Source: Stromatinia cepivora (Eukaryota > Ascomycota > Leotiomycetes > Helotiales > Sclerotiniaceae). From it: a stretch of 64,000 bases of DNA. A model generated the notes under the pieces. That model did not search any database. It was not told the DNA's origin and saw only the letters and a list, made by a program, of their open reading frames with translations. The DNA is taken from positions 62,001 to 126,000 of the forward strand of contig RCTD01000003.1 of the NCBI GenBank assembly GCA_014898415.1, in the 5' to 3' direction. Below, piece by piece: positions 44,169 to 55,681 of the stretch (its first letter is position 1; every line of letters begins with the position of its first letter). Position numbers and translations under genes: made by a program.

Positions 44169-46532
44169 ATGCCAAAAGAGAATAAACACGCAAGAGGAAG
44201 AAGAGATACTTTGAAAAGAAAGAGGGAAGAAAATACTGAAAGAGAAGAGAATCACGATAACCTTACTCAAGATTTGAAAAGGCGGAGATCATCACAAGAT
44301 GAAGCCGTTTCTTTCATAGCCCTGGACAACGATAAGACTTTTTCTTCATTTTCAGCTGGCACAGGTACAAATGCAATTGAAGTGGTAGATCGTCCATATT
44401 ATGGATTACTCGAAGATGAAGAACAAGAATATTTTCGAAGGGCTGATGAATTACTCGAATTGAACGATTTCCCTTCAGAAGAAGAACGAAGCCTTTTCCT
44501 CGCAAATGTATATCGGGAAGCCAAAGGAAAGGAATTGAAGATTGCTTGTAGTCAATCATGTTCGAGGTTAATGGAAAGATTGATTTTGTTGAGTACAGCT
44601 CAACAGAAGAAGAAATTGTTCACCCAATTTGCCGGAAATTTTCCTCATTTGGTGTCACATCGTTTTGCAAGTCATTGTTGTGAGATGTTGTTCATCCAAT
44701 CTGCTTCTATCGTTACAGAGGAACTTACTGGGGTAGAAAAGAAGGAGCAAAAGAAAGAGGCTGAGACAAAGGAAGACGGAGAAGGAAAAGAAGATGAGGT
44801 TACTGAGTCTATGGAAAGTTTGTTTCTAACCACATTGGATGAACTCGAAGGACAATTATCTTCCCTTCTCACCGATCGATTCGCATCTCATACACTTCGA
44901 GTTTTACTCATTATCCTTTCTGGACGACCTTTGGAAAAATCTTCGACAAAATCATTACTACAAAGCAAGAAGAAGGAAAAGATTGGTATAAATGGATTGG
45001 ATACTGCTCCTACAGAGTTCTCTCTCAATAAGCGTACTGTGCCGGAATCTTTCTTATGGGCGATTGAGAAGATTATTTCAGATACAATTGCTTCAATGGA
45101 TAGAGCTTTCATTCAGGTTTTAGTTGGGCATCCTACTGGAAATCCTTGTTTACAATTGTTACTCGAACTGGAACTCACAAACCCAAGCTCAAAGAAAGGC
45201 AACAATTCCGAACAAAAGACTCTTATATCTACACTTTTACCAGATGATATCACCATGGAAGGTAGTCAATCTGCCATCTTCGTCAATGGTATTGTCTATG
45301 ACCAGATTGGTTCTAGAGTTTTGGAAACTATCATGACACACGCTCCAGGAAAGTTATTCAAACAAATTTACCGGGCAATCTTCAAGGATCGAATCGCAGG
45401 ATTGGCACGAAATGAGATCGCATCTTATGTTGTCATTCGAGTTTTAAGTCGTCTTAGCAAAGAGGATCTTGAGGAAGCCATAACGGAAATCTCTCCCCAG
45501 ATTGAAGGTTTGGTTGCCAGAAATCGAACAAACATTATTAAGGTCTTGTTGGAACGATGCCAAGTTAGACGTGCAAGTACAGAAACTCTAACAAATAGTA
45601 TTGCTGTTGCATATGGATCCGATAAGAATCAGTTAATCTTTAAGATGGCTGATATTTCTCTCGAAACTCTTATAGCAGCTACCGCACCACCTCCAGGAGT
45701 CACTGATGATGACAAGCCAGCTCCGATCACTGTTTTACCTAAACCTGGCCCATCTCAACTTCATGGATCTTTACTTGCTCAAGCAATGCTTAAGATTCCT
45801 GGACCACCTCAACAACTCATTCAAAATTCTTTGTTGGCACTTCCTACTCCTACCATACTTGCCCTCTCTTTATACCCAACCACAACTCACATAATTCAAG
45901 CATCACTTCTTCCATCTCCACCTAATACCCCTTCGAACCTTTTATTCCGCCGAAAACTCATCAACTCTATTATATCACCTCCAGTTGCGGCTACTTCAAC
46001 AACCCAACCACCAATAATTACATTATCCTTGTCATCTGCAGGAACACATATCCTAGATTCTCTTCTACACACAACAACTACACCAACCTCTACTTCATCA
46101 GCTTCTCTTTTTTCTCTTTGCGAACGTATTGCCATGTCCCTTATGCCTTACGAAGCCTTACTTAGAGAAAGTTGGACGGGAAGAATTGTTTGGAGAAATT
46201 GGTCTATGGATTTGTTCAAGAGAAGAAGAGCGGACTGGGTGAAGAGGGTTAAGAGTGGGGATACTCAAGGAAAATCCAACATTTCAAATACAGTGGTATT
46301 GAAGACTCAGGATGGTAATGCAAATGCTATGGTCGGAAAAGAAATTCTGGGAGATGGAATTGGAAAGCCTCATGGAAGAGGTAAAGGTGGTGATAAAGAA
46401 TTTGGAGGAGAGAGGCAAAAGAGTGCTATTGAGTTGGCGAGAGAGAAGTTCGCTGCTCACAGACTTGCAAGTTTGAAGGGAAAGATTATGCCACCTAAGG
46501 GAGTAAAAGCTACTGGTGCAAATGCTATTTGA
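44169..46532 (+). CDS. NOP9: Nucleolar Pumilio-repeat protein Nop9
   Basis: Intronless, 787 aa. The basic N-terminus (MPKENKHARGRRDTLKRKRE) resembles a nuclear or nucleolar signal. Next come YYGLLEDEEQEYFRRADELLELNDF, characteristic of Nop9, and Pumilio-like helical repeats: CSQSCSRLMERLI, SHRFASHCCEMLF, TDRFASHTLRVLL, GHPTGNPCLQLLL, YDQIGSRVLETIM and NEIASYVVIRVL. The C-terminus has the family segment AMSLMPYEALLRESWTGRIVWRNWSMDLF and a basic tail. Nop9 binds pre-rRNA around the 18S/ITS1 region and controls early 40S maturation. An acidic insert after the second repeat (KKEQKKEAETKEDGEGKEDE) is unusual but typical of disordered loops. Identification is firm. Confidence 0.95.
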   Translation: MPKENKHARGRRDTLKRKREENTEREENHDNLTQDLKRRRSSQDEAVSFIALDNDKTFSSFSAGTGTNAIEVVDRPYYGLLEDEEQEYFRRADELLELNDFPSEEERSLFLANVYREAKGKELKIACSQSCSRLMERLILLSTAQQKKKLFTQFAGNFPHLVSHRFASHCCEMLFIQSASIVTEELTGVEKKEQKKEAETKEDGEGKEDEVTESMESLFLTTLDELEGQLSSLLTDRFASHTLRVLLIILSGRPLEKSSTKSLLQSKKKEKIGINGLDTAPTEFSLNKRTVPESFLWAIEKIISDTIASMDRAFIQVLVGHPTGNPCLQLLLELELTNPSSKKGNNSEQKTLISTLLPDDITMEGSQSAIFVNGIVYDQIGSRVLETIMTHAPGKLFKQIYRAIFKDRIAGLARNEIASYVVIRVLSRLSKEDLEEAITEISPQIEGLVARNRTNIIKVLLERCQVRRASTETLTNSIAVAYGSDKNQLIFKMADISLETLIAATAPPPGVTDDDKPAPITVLPKPGPSQLHGSLLAQAMLKIPGPPQQLIQNSLLALPTPTILALSLYPTTTHIIQASLLPSPPNTPSNLLFRRKLINSIISPPVAATSTTQPPIITLSLSSAGTHILDSLLHTTTTPTSTSSASLFSLCERIAMSLMPYEALLRESWTGRIVWRNWSMDLFKRRRADWVKRVKSGDTQGKSNISNTVVLKTQDGNANAMVGKEILGDGIGKPHGRGKGGDKEFGGERQKSAIELAREKFAAHRLASLKGKIMPPKGVKATGANAI

Positions 46533-49500
46533 GGGATCAGGGTTGGATTGGGGTTAAATGAACATGGAATCATGAACGAAACTTCACGATAATGACATGA
46601 TGGCATCGGATGGGATGAAATTCTTCAGCATGCGATTCGCTTTCCAAAAACGGATATATGTACGAGCATAATTTAGGTAGTAGCCTATGAGAAATAAACG
46701 AACGGGAAAAGGGATATTAAAAGCGACAATCAAACAATGAATGAGGGACAAATATTTGGAGGAACAAAAAAAACGTCTAGGATACCAGAATGAACGAGGC
46801 TACGAATGTGTGATAGCTATTGAAAGAATGCCCTGCGGAGCTATGAGAAAGATTCTTTACTTTATTCTACTTTCTTTTTTCGTTTGTCTGTCTTTCTGGT
46901 CTGGTTTACGCGACAATGTTCTTGATTGGTCTAATGGTTTTGATTGGTCTTTGATATGATTTTTGTGGTTGTCTTTCCTCTAATTTTTATGATTACATTA
47001 CAAATATTACTTAGCGTGCATAGCATGGGATTTATGGATGAGGATGGGAAGGAGGTTGGGTTGGGGGTGCATTGGTGGGTAGATGATGAGAAGAGGAGGT
47101 TTCTTTGGGAGAGGAGAGAAGAAGATGATGGATGGAGTGGAATTAGTGATTAGATGTAAATGTTAATTCAGAAATCAAAGAGTTAGTTCATTTGTTGATT
47201 AGATTTTGGTGATTGTGTGTGATTGTAGTGTGTTACGATACGATCGGTTGTGGTTGATATCTTTGAGGTAGATAGTAATTGTGTGAATTAGTGCGTGTGT
47301 GATTGAGTGTAAGTCAGTGATATCATACTGTATTCCATGTGTCCCATGTAGAGATGTTCCATATCAATGTTCGATGTTCAATGTCCAATCATCTTCAGGG
47401 GTTGAAATTTATATGGTGAGTTTCACGTTTTGTTTCAATCTTGGACTTTGGATCTTGGGTTTGAGTCTTGGGTTTGATTTTGAATTAGGGAGAGGAGCGA
47501 TATAAAGAAGGAAAATCAGAAGAGATCTTGAGAAAAAATTAGATTTGATGTGTGTAAGGTTATTTATTTGCTTGGTGTTTGCGGGCTTGGGGTGGAGTTG
47601 GGGTGGGGTTGGGATTGGAGTTGGAGTTGGATATAGATATGGATATGGATATGGATAGCATATGAGAGGGGCTGTATATAGCTCTAGATATCTGTCTAAT
47701 GGCTTATTTGACTTGCTGGACGTAAATTTGGATGATGGAGATGCTTGCAGTATTTAAATTTCAATAGCTATTTAGGTCAAATCTGACTTTGACACTGAGG
47801 AATATTATCAAGCGTTGCAATCAAATATACCCAGGTAGTAAAGCTGATTTGTATAGTTCGGAGTGCAGATTCATCACTAGATTAGGTACTATAGTGTGGG
47901 AAATAGTCAAAATGAAAGAGGTAAGAATTCTGACTTGATGGCTTGATGGGAGATAGATGGATTGAGAGGGTTATGGGTATTTGATATTCTGGAGATGTAA
48001 TATACGTCTATATGGGAAAATGCTTGAGGGGGAAAATGATGCCTGCTTGGTAATTTATGGTTAAAATTTTTGTATAATGTTATTGAATGGAGATAAAAGG
48101 CTCGCTAAAGAAGTATTACCTGCTTCATTTATGAAAGGATGAATTTATCTATCTATCTTTTGTCACATTTATTATATAATCTCAAAGAGATATCATATCT
48201 TCCAATCTAAGCTCTCTAAAAGGAATAAATGATTGATATAAATTCTCGAGTAGCCCTTACATTTATACTTCTCAAATCATAAAACTGGTTTCTGTTCTAA
48301 TGAAACAAAATTTCGGGTTTTGGGAGGGTGGGGGAGATGACGGAAATTATTTAGATATTTGAGGCTTTCTGCGTGATTATTTTAGTTTGTATATTGATTG
48401 TTTGTGTAAATAAGAGCAAGACAAAGATTTGAATTTCCGAAAATCAGTTAGAATTTGAAGTTCGCTATTGTAGACTGGTTGGACGTCAAGTCTTGCTTGG
48501 ATTTGTATTTGGCTAAAATTATATAGATGGCGAAATTTATTCTACTTCCTCACGAATGAAAGCTAATTTGTAAGATTAGGACGCGAAACTAAGGGGGTGA
48601 ATAAGATATTTAGGTTTTTCTGGCGTTAAATCAATGGAGTTATTTAAATATCGGATAAAAAGCTAGTGAGCGCTAGATACTAAGCAGCTTCTTAGGTCAC
48701 GTACAATGAATATAGAGTTCTTTGCTTCCTATTCATCGCAAGAAATATTTTCATTAGTCTTTCAACTCTTTATATACATAATCGGGGCTAAATATATCAA
48801 ATTTAGGGGATTGTATAAATCTTTATATTAATATATAAATATATAATCAATGAAAATAACTCAACCTGATGGCCAGATGGTGGATATTCGCTAGAGGAGA
48901 AAAATGTTGGATTACGGAGCAGCAAAATATGAGAAAAGATTGGGGCAGAATCATTCAAAATCAGGCGAAAGGAAGGTGAATTAAAAGTGCTTGTCGAGAA
49001 GCACAAAAAGAAAATTGTGGAAGAACACGATATCTGGATTAGAATGAAGGCGTGAAAAAAGTAGTTTGTTACACGAGGATGATTTCGGCCCGGGGAAGCA
49101 GATGCGCATGCAAAACAATGGGCGACCTCATAGAGAAAGACATAATCTTCACGAGAGCGATGGAGAGACTATCAATAGGGAGATTTGTCAGTACTACTTA
49201 CAATACTCATTGTTCACATATTACAGTATGCACCTTAGATCATAAAATGGTTGGCCAAGAATTACGAAAATGAACGCTTCAACCCGATGGTTTTTTTTCT
49301 TGGCACATATCTTGAAGAAGCTTTTAAAGTAGTAGAAGTTCTGTGGTGAGTGTTGGCGGGGAATTTGAATCTGAAATCGGCTATATAAGGGGTTGCCGGC
49401 ATCATGTTCTTTTGCGAGTAGGGGTATGAGCTAAAGGTTTTAAGTGCTCGGCTATTCTCTTTCATAGATAATATTATATCACACACTTTCCGAAACGAAT

Positions 49501-51489
49501 AGCATCTTGAATCGAGATATATATACACTAAATAAACATTATGGCACTCTTCAATATCCTAGTTAAGAATTGACAATCAAGTATTCACATGAAGTAAGCG
49601 TCTTATGAGTTCATGCCGTCACGATGAGTCTATAGCACCCTTTAATATCTCAATCATATTTGGTCTAAACATCTTTTAGATTTAACTTAGAATCCGAAAA
49701 AAAGTAGTAATATACTTTGGTGTGAGATAGATTATGTCATATGAACTCCCCAGATAATTTAACGTCATAGTCCTAAAATATGCAATGCAAATATCGGAAT
49801 GTAGTATTATTTTCAATATTTAGATAAGACAAATATAACTTTCCGCTCAGTAATTCTCGGGTTGGGTATTTTAGTGTCTATTTACTCTTCAAATATATAT
49901 ATAGTATAACTTAAGCAGTCTCAAACTGTACCGCTTCATATATACACTCATATATTCCGAATAGTTGTTGCTTTCTTGATCCCCCATTCTCATTTTTATC
50001 CTCAATCAAGCGGATTTAACTTGATCCGAATATGCAGAAAGTTCAGCATCTCTGTGACACGACTTCTCCCGTTCGTAACTATACCTCTCTAATGGATCTG
50101 GAATCCTCAAAATCTATTCAATAGATACCACACTCAATTGATATCCTACATCTTGAACCTCCATGCCTATGTCAATAATCGATCGCTTGATCTCTAGTAA
50201 TTCCCTATCCTCATTTCCTGGAAAATATATATCCGGCTCAGCTCTCTAAAAGAATTCCATCATTCAGTCACCATATGTTTCCGGTGGACATGAAATACCG
50301 GCCATCATTGCTTTTATCGAGGACATACGAATTCGATCTTGTTCTTCCCTAATTCTAGATTTTAAACTTTTTAATTTTCCAGCCTTCCGCACCCCTCGGC
50401 TTGAGCAGCTGCAGCGCATTGGTTCATGTAGAAGCTGATTTTGACCATTGCAGTAAAATGGTCATGTTTGCTTCGATCTAATTATTGTTGTATGAACTTT
50501 TGGTTGGAGGAATTTATTTGGCATCTGTAAAAGGAATGCACATAAAATTCATTGAATTGGGATTATAGCTTTGGTTTATGAAATGTGTAGGATATCAATT
50601 CTTACTATTTCTTAATTTAGAGCCGATACAACCGCAACCATTATATCACATATATTATGAAAGAGTTGGGATGTCAAGGCCTAATACATAACTAATTCGT
50701 AATCATATAATCACATAACTCCTCATAATTAAATATAAAAGAAAACTCCACTCCCCTTTTCCTTAAATAATTAATCGTTTTCCACTAATCTTTTTGTATA
50801 CCAATTATATACAACCCAAATCATTATTTATTCTACTAATTCTACTATTTAAAACCTCTACAATATAATCTAATCAATTCCTATTCCTATTCCCCCTCGC
50901 AGTGTACTATCGGGACGCACATATCAACATACCTCCTTCACAGTATGAAAAGGAGATCACAATTTCATAGATAAAGTATAATCTTGGCTCGGTTTAGATT
51001 CATGCTAATCTTATCTAGTCCTGTGGAAATATCCAGATGTACTAATAGTGTCAAGGGCAAGCTATCGACCTTTGGACTATCAAAAGCGTATATCTTCCAC
51101 TGCAGCAATAATATACTACACGACTTAACCTAACTAGATATCATCCAGGGATCATCAATTTCTATAATAGGGCATTTAGCACTCCACAATGAAATGCTTG
51201 ATTCCCTAACCGAAAACATCTTGATGGTTTGGACGCGATTCATCGTGTTGAAAGATTTTGTTTCTGGTTCGGTATATGTGTTAATAGGGGCAGAAGGTTA
51301 GAAAAAGAGGAAAAACGGATTTAGATGGTTTACTTGTCATTCCTGTCACGTCTTAAGTATTCCAGAGCGGGGTAGTTGAACCTTATTACCATACTAAATA
51401 AAACTATCCATGCGCTAGTTTTCATCCTCATTCAAATGCCGACATACTATCAAAGGCATCGAATTCCCGAGGCAACTGAACCAAGACCT
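46533..51489. other. Gene-poor AT-rich tract
   Basis: About 5 kb without an intact gene. 47629-47656 has GGATAT repeats. 49950-50460 on the minus strand shows a broken protein-like frame (separate entry). The rest is AT-rich with short random frames. No RNA gene is recognised. Confidence 0.5.
49950..50460 (-). pseudogene. Possible decayed coding region of unknown family
   Basis: One minus-strand frame reads protein-like text interrupted by three stops: RIREEQDRIRMSSIKAMMAG, FPGNEDRELLEIKRSIIDIG, MEVQDVGYQLSVVSIE and YSYEREKSCHRDAELSAYSD. Charged helical composition across 150 codons is unlike its AT-rich surroundings. No family is recognised and no splice sites remove the stops. It could be a dead gene or, less likely, chance. 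Confidence 0.35.
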
Positions 51490-51891
51490 TCACAATTCTT
51501 CTTGATCTGGTGTAATAACAGATCGCCAAGTGATACGTGTTTCCTCCCCATCAATACCAATAGCCACCATTTCTAGGTCTTCCTTCTCCCTCAGACCCTC
51601 CATGACGTCATCGTGGCTATTTTGTACCATCTTGCAAGATCCACGTCTGTGCTCCTCTCCTGCCTTCTTAATCTTGAAAGGACTTCTCACCTCATTCAAG
51701 ATCTCTGGAAGGTCGATGAGGATCACTTCCTGAGTATTTGCTTCTCTTCCAATATCCCTTGCCACTTCATCTTCAGTAATGACTTCGATTTCGACTTCTC
51801 TTTCAGGTTCCATCTCGGTGATGATTTGTTTTTTCGGCATTCTTCTCGGTGTTGGCTCTTGTTTCTTCGTCGAGTCTTGTTTTTTCATCAC
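51490..51891 (-). CDS. Hypothetical charged protein
   Basis: 133 aa, intronless as drawn. It begins MMKKQDSTKKQEPTPRRMPK, is rich in Glu, Lys and Arg, and ends EETRITWRSVITPDQEEL. No domain, signal peptide or membrane segment is seen. Upstream on the minus strand (51900-52080) is a CAAC/TCATC-rich leader. That leader also has an earlier ATG at 51971 opening a different 54-codon frame (MCKIWALIKKQSNKRKMKAS) that overlaps this one, so the true start or an intron arrangement is uncertain. It lies alone in the gene-poor tract beside the MITE. Confidence 0.4.
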   Translation of the reverse strand: MMKKQDSTKKQEPTPRRMPKKQIITEMEPEREVEIEVITEDEVARDIGREANTQEVILIDLPEILNEVRSPFKIKKAGEEHRRGSCKMVQNSHDDVMEGLREKEDLEMVAIGIDGEETRITWRSVITPDQEEL

Positions 51892-52373
51892 TTCTGGCCT
51901 GTTTTATGCTAGCCTTCATTTTGCGTTTATTGGATTGCTTTTTGATGAGAGCCCAGATTTTACACATTTTGAGAACTTGTATGTATGTAATGATTTTTGA
52001 GGAGAAGTTGTTAAATGTGATGATGAAATTGCTGAATGTGGTGAGAACAGTTGAATGTGATGTGAGAAAGTTGTATGGGCGACCAAAAGTAGATATGTAT
52101 CGCTGGTAAATTTGAAAACAGAGGAAGAGTAAATCGAGTGGTTGAGATAATTTTTGGGTGTAATGTATATAAACCTGAATGGGAAAACTTTTAATACCGC
52201 ACTTAAGCGAGCTAACGAAGTACCAGTTTTGATAGATAACTACCCTGGAGCTAGTGCTCTACAGCCGTACTAAACATGGAAAAGTATACCAACACTTTCG
52301 AAGTTCAAATTTCGCATGAGCTCATTATATCATACATCTTACAGCCTTCTGAACACTTGCCGCCGTACTTTCG
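51892..52373. other. Intergenic upstream of the charged protein
   Basis: Contains the minus-strand leader of the gene ending at 51891 and otherwise nothing recognisable. Confidence 0.4.
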
Positions 52374-52852
52374 ATTTCCATTAGGCTACGCAACGGGTAT
52401 CCGCAGGGCGGATTATTGCTCTTGATGGATGATCTATGGATAATCCATTTGCGGAGCAGATAATTGAAAATCTAAATGAATTATTTATGGATTATTTGTG
52501 ATTATTTATAGATATCCAATAATCTATGAATAATCTATCAACTCGTGGGTAAATAGATTATCTGCAAATAATCTATGGATAATCTATAGATTATCTATAG
52601 ATTACTTATAAATAAATAATTGTTATAATTTTTATATTAATTTTTATACTAATCTATTATATATCTATTTACCTATCAATTCATAAATATTCATAGATTA
52701 CCTATAGATACCTATTTGCGGAACAAATTATTTCAAAATTCTAATAAATTATCTGCAGAACGGATAGTATCTCTAATAGATTACCCACAAAGCGGATTAC
52801 CCCACGGATTACCTATGGATTGCGGATTATTTTTGCGTAGCCTAATTTCCAT
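52374..52852. mobile_element. hAT-type MITE with 8 bp target duplication
   Basis: The element runs 52382-52844 (463 bp) with perfect 12 bp terminal inverted repeats, TAGGCTACGCAA at the left and TTGCGTAGCCTA at the right. It is flanked by a perfect 8 bp direct repeat ATTTCCAT (52374-52381 and 52845-52852). An 8 bp duplication and short TAGG-type ends are hallmarks of the hAT superfamily. The inside is about 75% A+T, has no coding frame and is built from variants of GGATAATCTATAG and GGATTACC, so it is non-autonomous. The intact ends and duplication suggest it is not very old, although the inside is AT-rich. Confidence 0.85.
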
Positions 52853-55681
52853 GTAATTGGTGCAGGTTTTAAGCCCTCGGTTATTATTTTATTCCTAAGT
52901 CACCGGTGAATTTAGTTGAGAATATTGCCCGTAGCGAAGTATTCTGATAGAAAACTCGATAAGGGCTGAACTACTAATAGCGTGGCAGAAATAGTGGTTA
53001 CCCCGCGTTTGTTCAGGTTGGCTGTCAAATTTACACACAAGATAGTTTTTTTATGACGCAATTATTGAACCATGATTAGATGCCATTATTAAAGTTTTCA
53101 AATTGAATTGTATAGTGTATGAGACATCTTACTTTGAAGTTAAATCTTTTATTTATTGACACTTTAACAGAATTCCTTGCTCACATTGTTGAGTACCAGA
53201 AACCGACGCTTACTGATTAACGCTAAGCCTAGATTGAAAACTCTTTTTTGACGCAATGGTTTAGACTACTGACAGATACTGTTCTCGCTTACGAGAGTCT
53301 GCCGAACCATTTTTACGCAAGTAATTCTTATGATGACGTAGTATAATCCCAGTATTTGCAACTCCACATAATAACTCCAATCCTATGACTCCGAACTCAT
53401 TGAACTCCTAATTTTCATATTCCCAGGTATATTGACGCCTTTGAGCGCGTAACTGAAATAAATTTCGTGGTTGCATTATCTGCGAGGCTTTTTAATGGCT
53501 CCGTGGATGATAGTCCGATCTAAAATTCAAAACATTAGCAAGGATTCTTAAACTAAACAAGTATTCAAAGGAAAGGAGACAAACATGATTACCAGGAGTT
53601 TTAAAAGCCTCCTCGAGAGCCCTCTCCATCCCGTGAGGATTTCAATTCAGTGTTTCTAATGGTCCGGACTGCCGCCCGACAATGAAAGACTTTTGTTTCC
53701 TGGATTCAATTGCAATATTCAGATTGTTTGAAATGTTTAAATCAAATTCAAATATTGAATAATTCAAAGAATCAAAGTTCATAACTAGTCTTCTAATACG
53801 GACAATTTGATACTCTGTTTCGATTTCTGTTAACTCCTAATTTAATGCCTCCATTTAGAGATTTTCCCTTTGTTGGCAGACGGTTTTTTGATAATCATAA
53901 AAAGTAACACTCTTTCAATTAACGCATTCATTCTCTGTTTCAGACTCGTGACTTGACGAGTGCTTCTAGTGGTATTTGCTCTGATATATTCTTTCGTGTC
54001 GCCTTTTCGAGATGGAAGAACAGCTAATGAGGCCCAAAACAAGAAAATTATGTTCGGGATTAGATGCAGCGTGCTCATGATTTTGATTGGGGAAATTGTG
54101 ATGTTTGTAATACAAAGTTTGAGAACTAAAAAGTCGACCTCGAAAAGAATTTCAGATAAAAGGGTTGTATGATTGAAGTTATCTAGAGAAAGATGAGATA
54201 AATGTGGATTGAATGTGTTGTTTAGGTTAGAAGAGGGGACAAAGATTACAGAATTTATATTTTGGAGAAATCGAAGTTTGTGGGTTTTGTGAGACTAGAT
54301 AATTTAGTGTCGGTATTTGATGGGATGATCTTCGATCAGAACAAAAAGGGGAGTTCGGTTAAATGAGTCTAACCGTTTTAGGCATACTACAGTTCCAAGC
54401 GTACAGCTAGATTGTTCTAGAGCAATTCTGACTACAACTGTACTACTTGGTCATTTCGCTGAACTTCTAGTATGGATTTTTGCAAAATTCAGGAAAATAC
54501 CTGCTAGATTAGACCCATTTTGGTTTTACCTGTCTTGCAATAAACGAGAGAAATCGTATACCGAGATTGAATATATATACACCTAATAGACCTTCTAATA
54601 TTCTTAATGTTGCTGATTATGACTTATTAATCACATTAATTCTCGGGCTCAAATACCCTCATTTTGACTTGACAGCCAAATAGTATCTCAGGCTTAAATT
54701 TCGTGGTTTGTTGCATGGCTGAGTAGTTGGGAAAATTACATACATCCTGGGGCAACCCCTCTCGGAGATTCTATCGGCTCCTCTATACCCTGGTCTTCCC
54801 AGCCCAATTCAGCCTAAATACAAGCTATAACCTACATATTAGCGGAGCACGGGCCTAAAGTGATATTTCCATGTCCATGCTTTATTGAGATTACAAACGA
54901 ACCAAAGAAAGATATGGAATGTATGAACCAACAAAAAACGAGGCGTTTTTGAATATCTCTCCATGTTCAAAACCTAAAGCTATGTAATAATCATGTATCG
55001 CTGTCCACATAGATTTTTCAAATAGGCTACAGATTCTTCATAATTAATACTTATTAGACCTTGCGAAATCTGAATGGTGACCATTACATATCTCTTTATC
55101 AAAAACTTCTCAATAGCCTTGTCCAAATCATCCTGTCTCCTCACATCTGTACATCCTTTTTCATAAACCAACAAGAATCATAGACTAAAGAAGATCACAA
55201 GCTCTATGTATGGCGTAATTGTGACGGAATTGGAAAATTTCCCAAATACTCAAAGAATATGATCACCATACACAAGCCATGAGTGCAAAACATAGGGAAT
55301 GTATCCGCATGTAACAATAATGATAGGTGGGCATTGTTGTTCGCATGCAAGGATGAATGATCAAACACTAATGGCTGAGTGGGATAATCATATTGAGGCG
55401 CAGCTTTGATAGCCAGTGATGGGGACGAAAAGAAATGAAACCAAGTATTTTACATTTTCATGCACGCAAGGTTGAGGAAGTGGTCTTTATTGACTTGTCA
55501 TCCTAGTCACCTGTCGGCGCAAAACAGTCCCCCGCAAAAACCAAGCTGAGCTACTATAGGTAGCTATCATGCCCTTTAGTTGCTACAACACTTACTGCAG
55601 CATTACTCATATCACAACTCACATCAGCCTAAATTGACATACCGTCAGACACTTTAAATCGATCTTGAATTTGTGATATAA
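52853..55681. other. AT-rich intergenic with possible membrane-protein relic
   Basis: 53905-54172 (+) reads NAFILCFRLVT, a stop, and then a hydrophobic 70-residue frame (LLVVFALIYSFVSPFRDGRT...), which might be a remnant of a multi-pass membrane protein. A 64-codon frame at 54980-55174 (-) has no support. Otherwise nothing is seen. Confidence 0.35.

Noticed and set aside
46741..47153. Two open frames after NOP9
   Set aside because: Short, overlapping, G/T-biased, without leader or domain.
54980..55174. 64-codon minus frame
   Set aside because: Ordinary composition but no leader, no conserved motif and no support.
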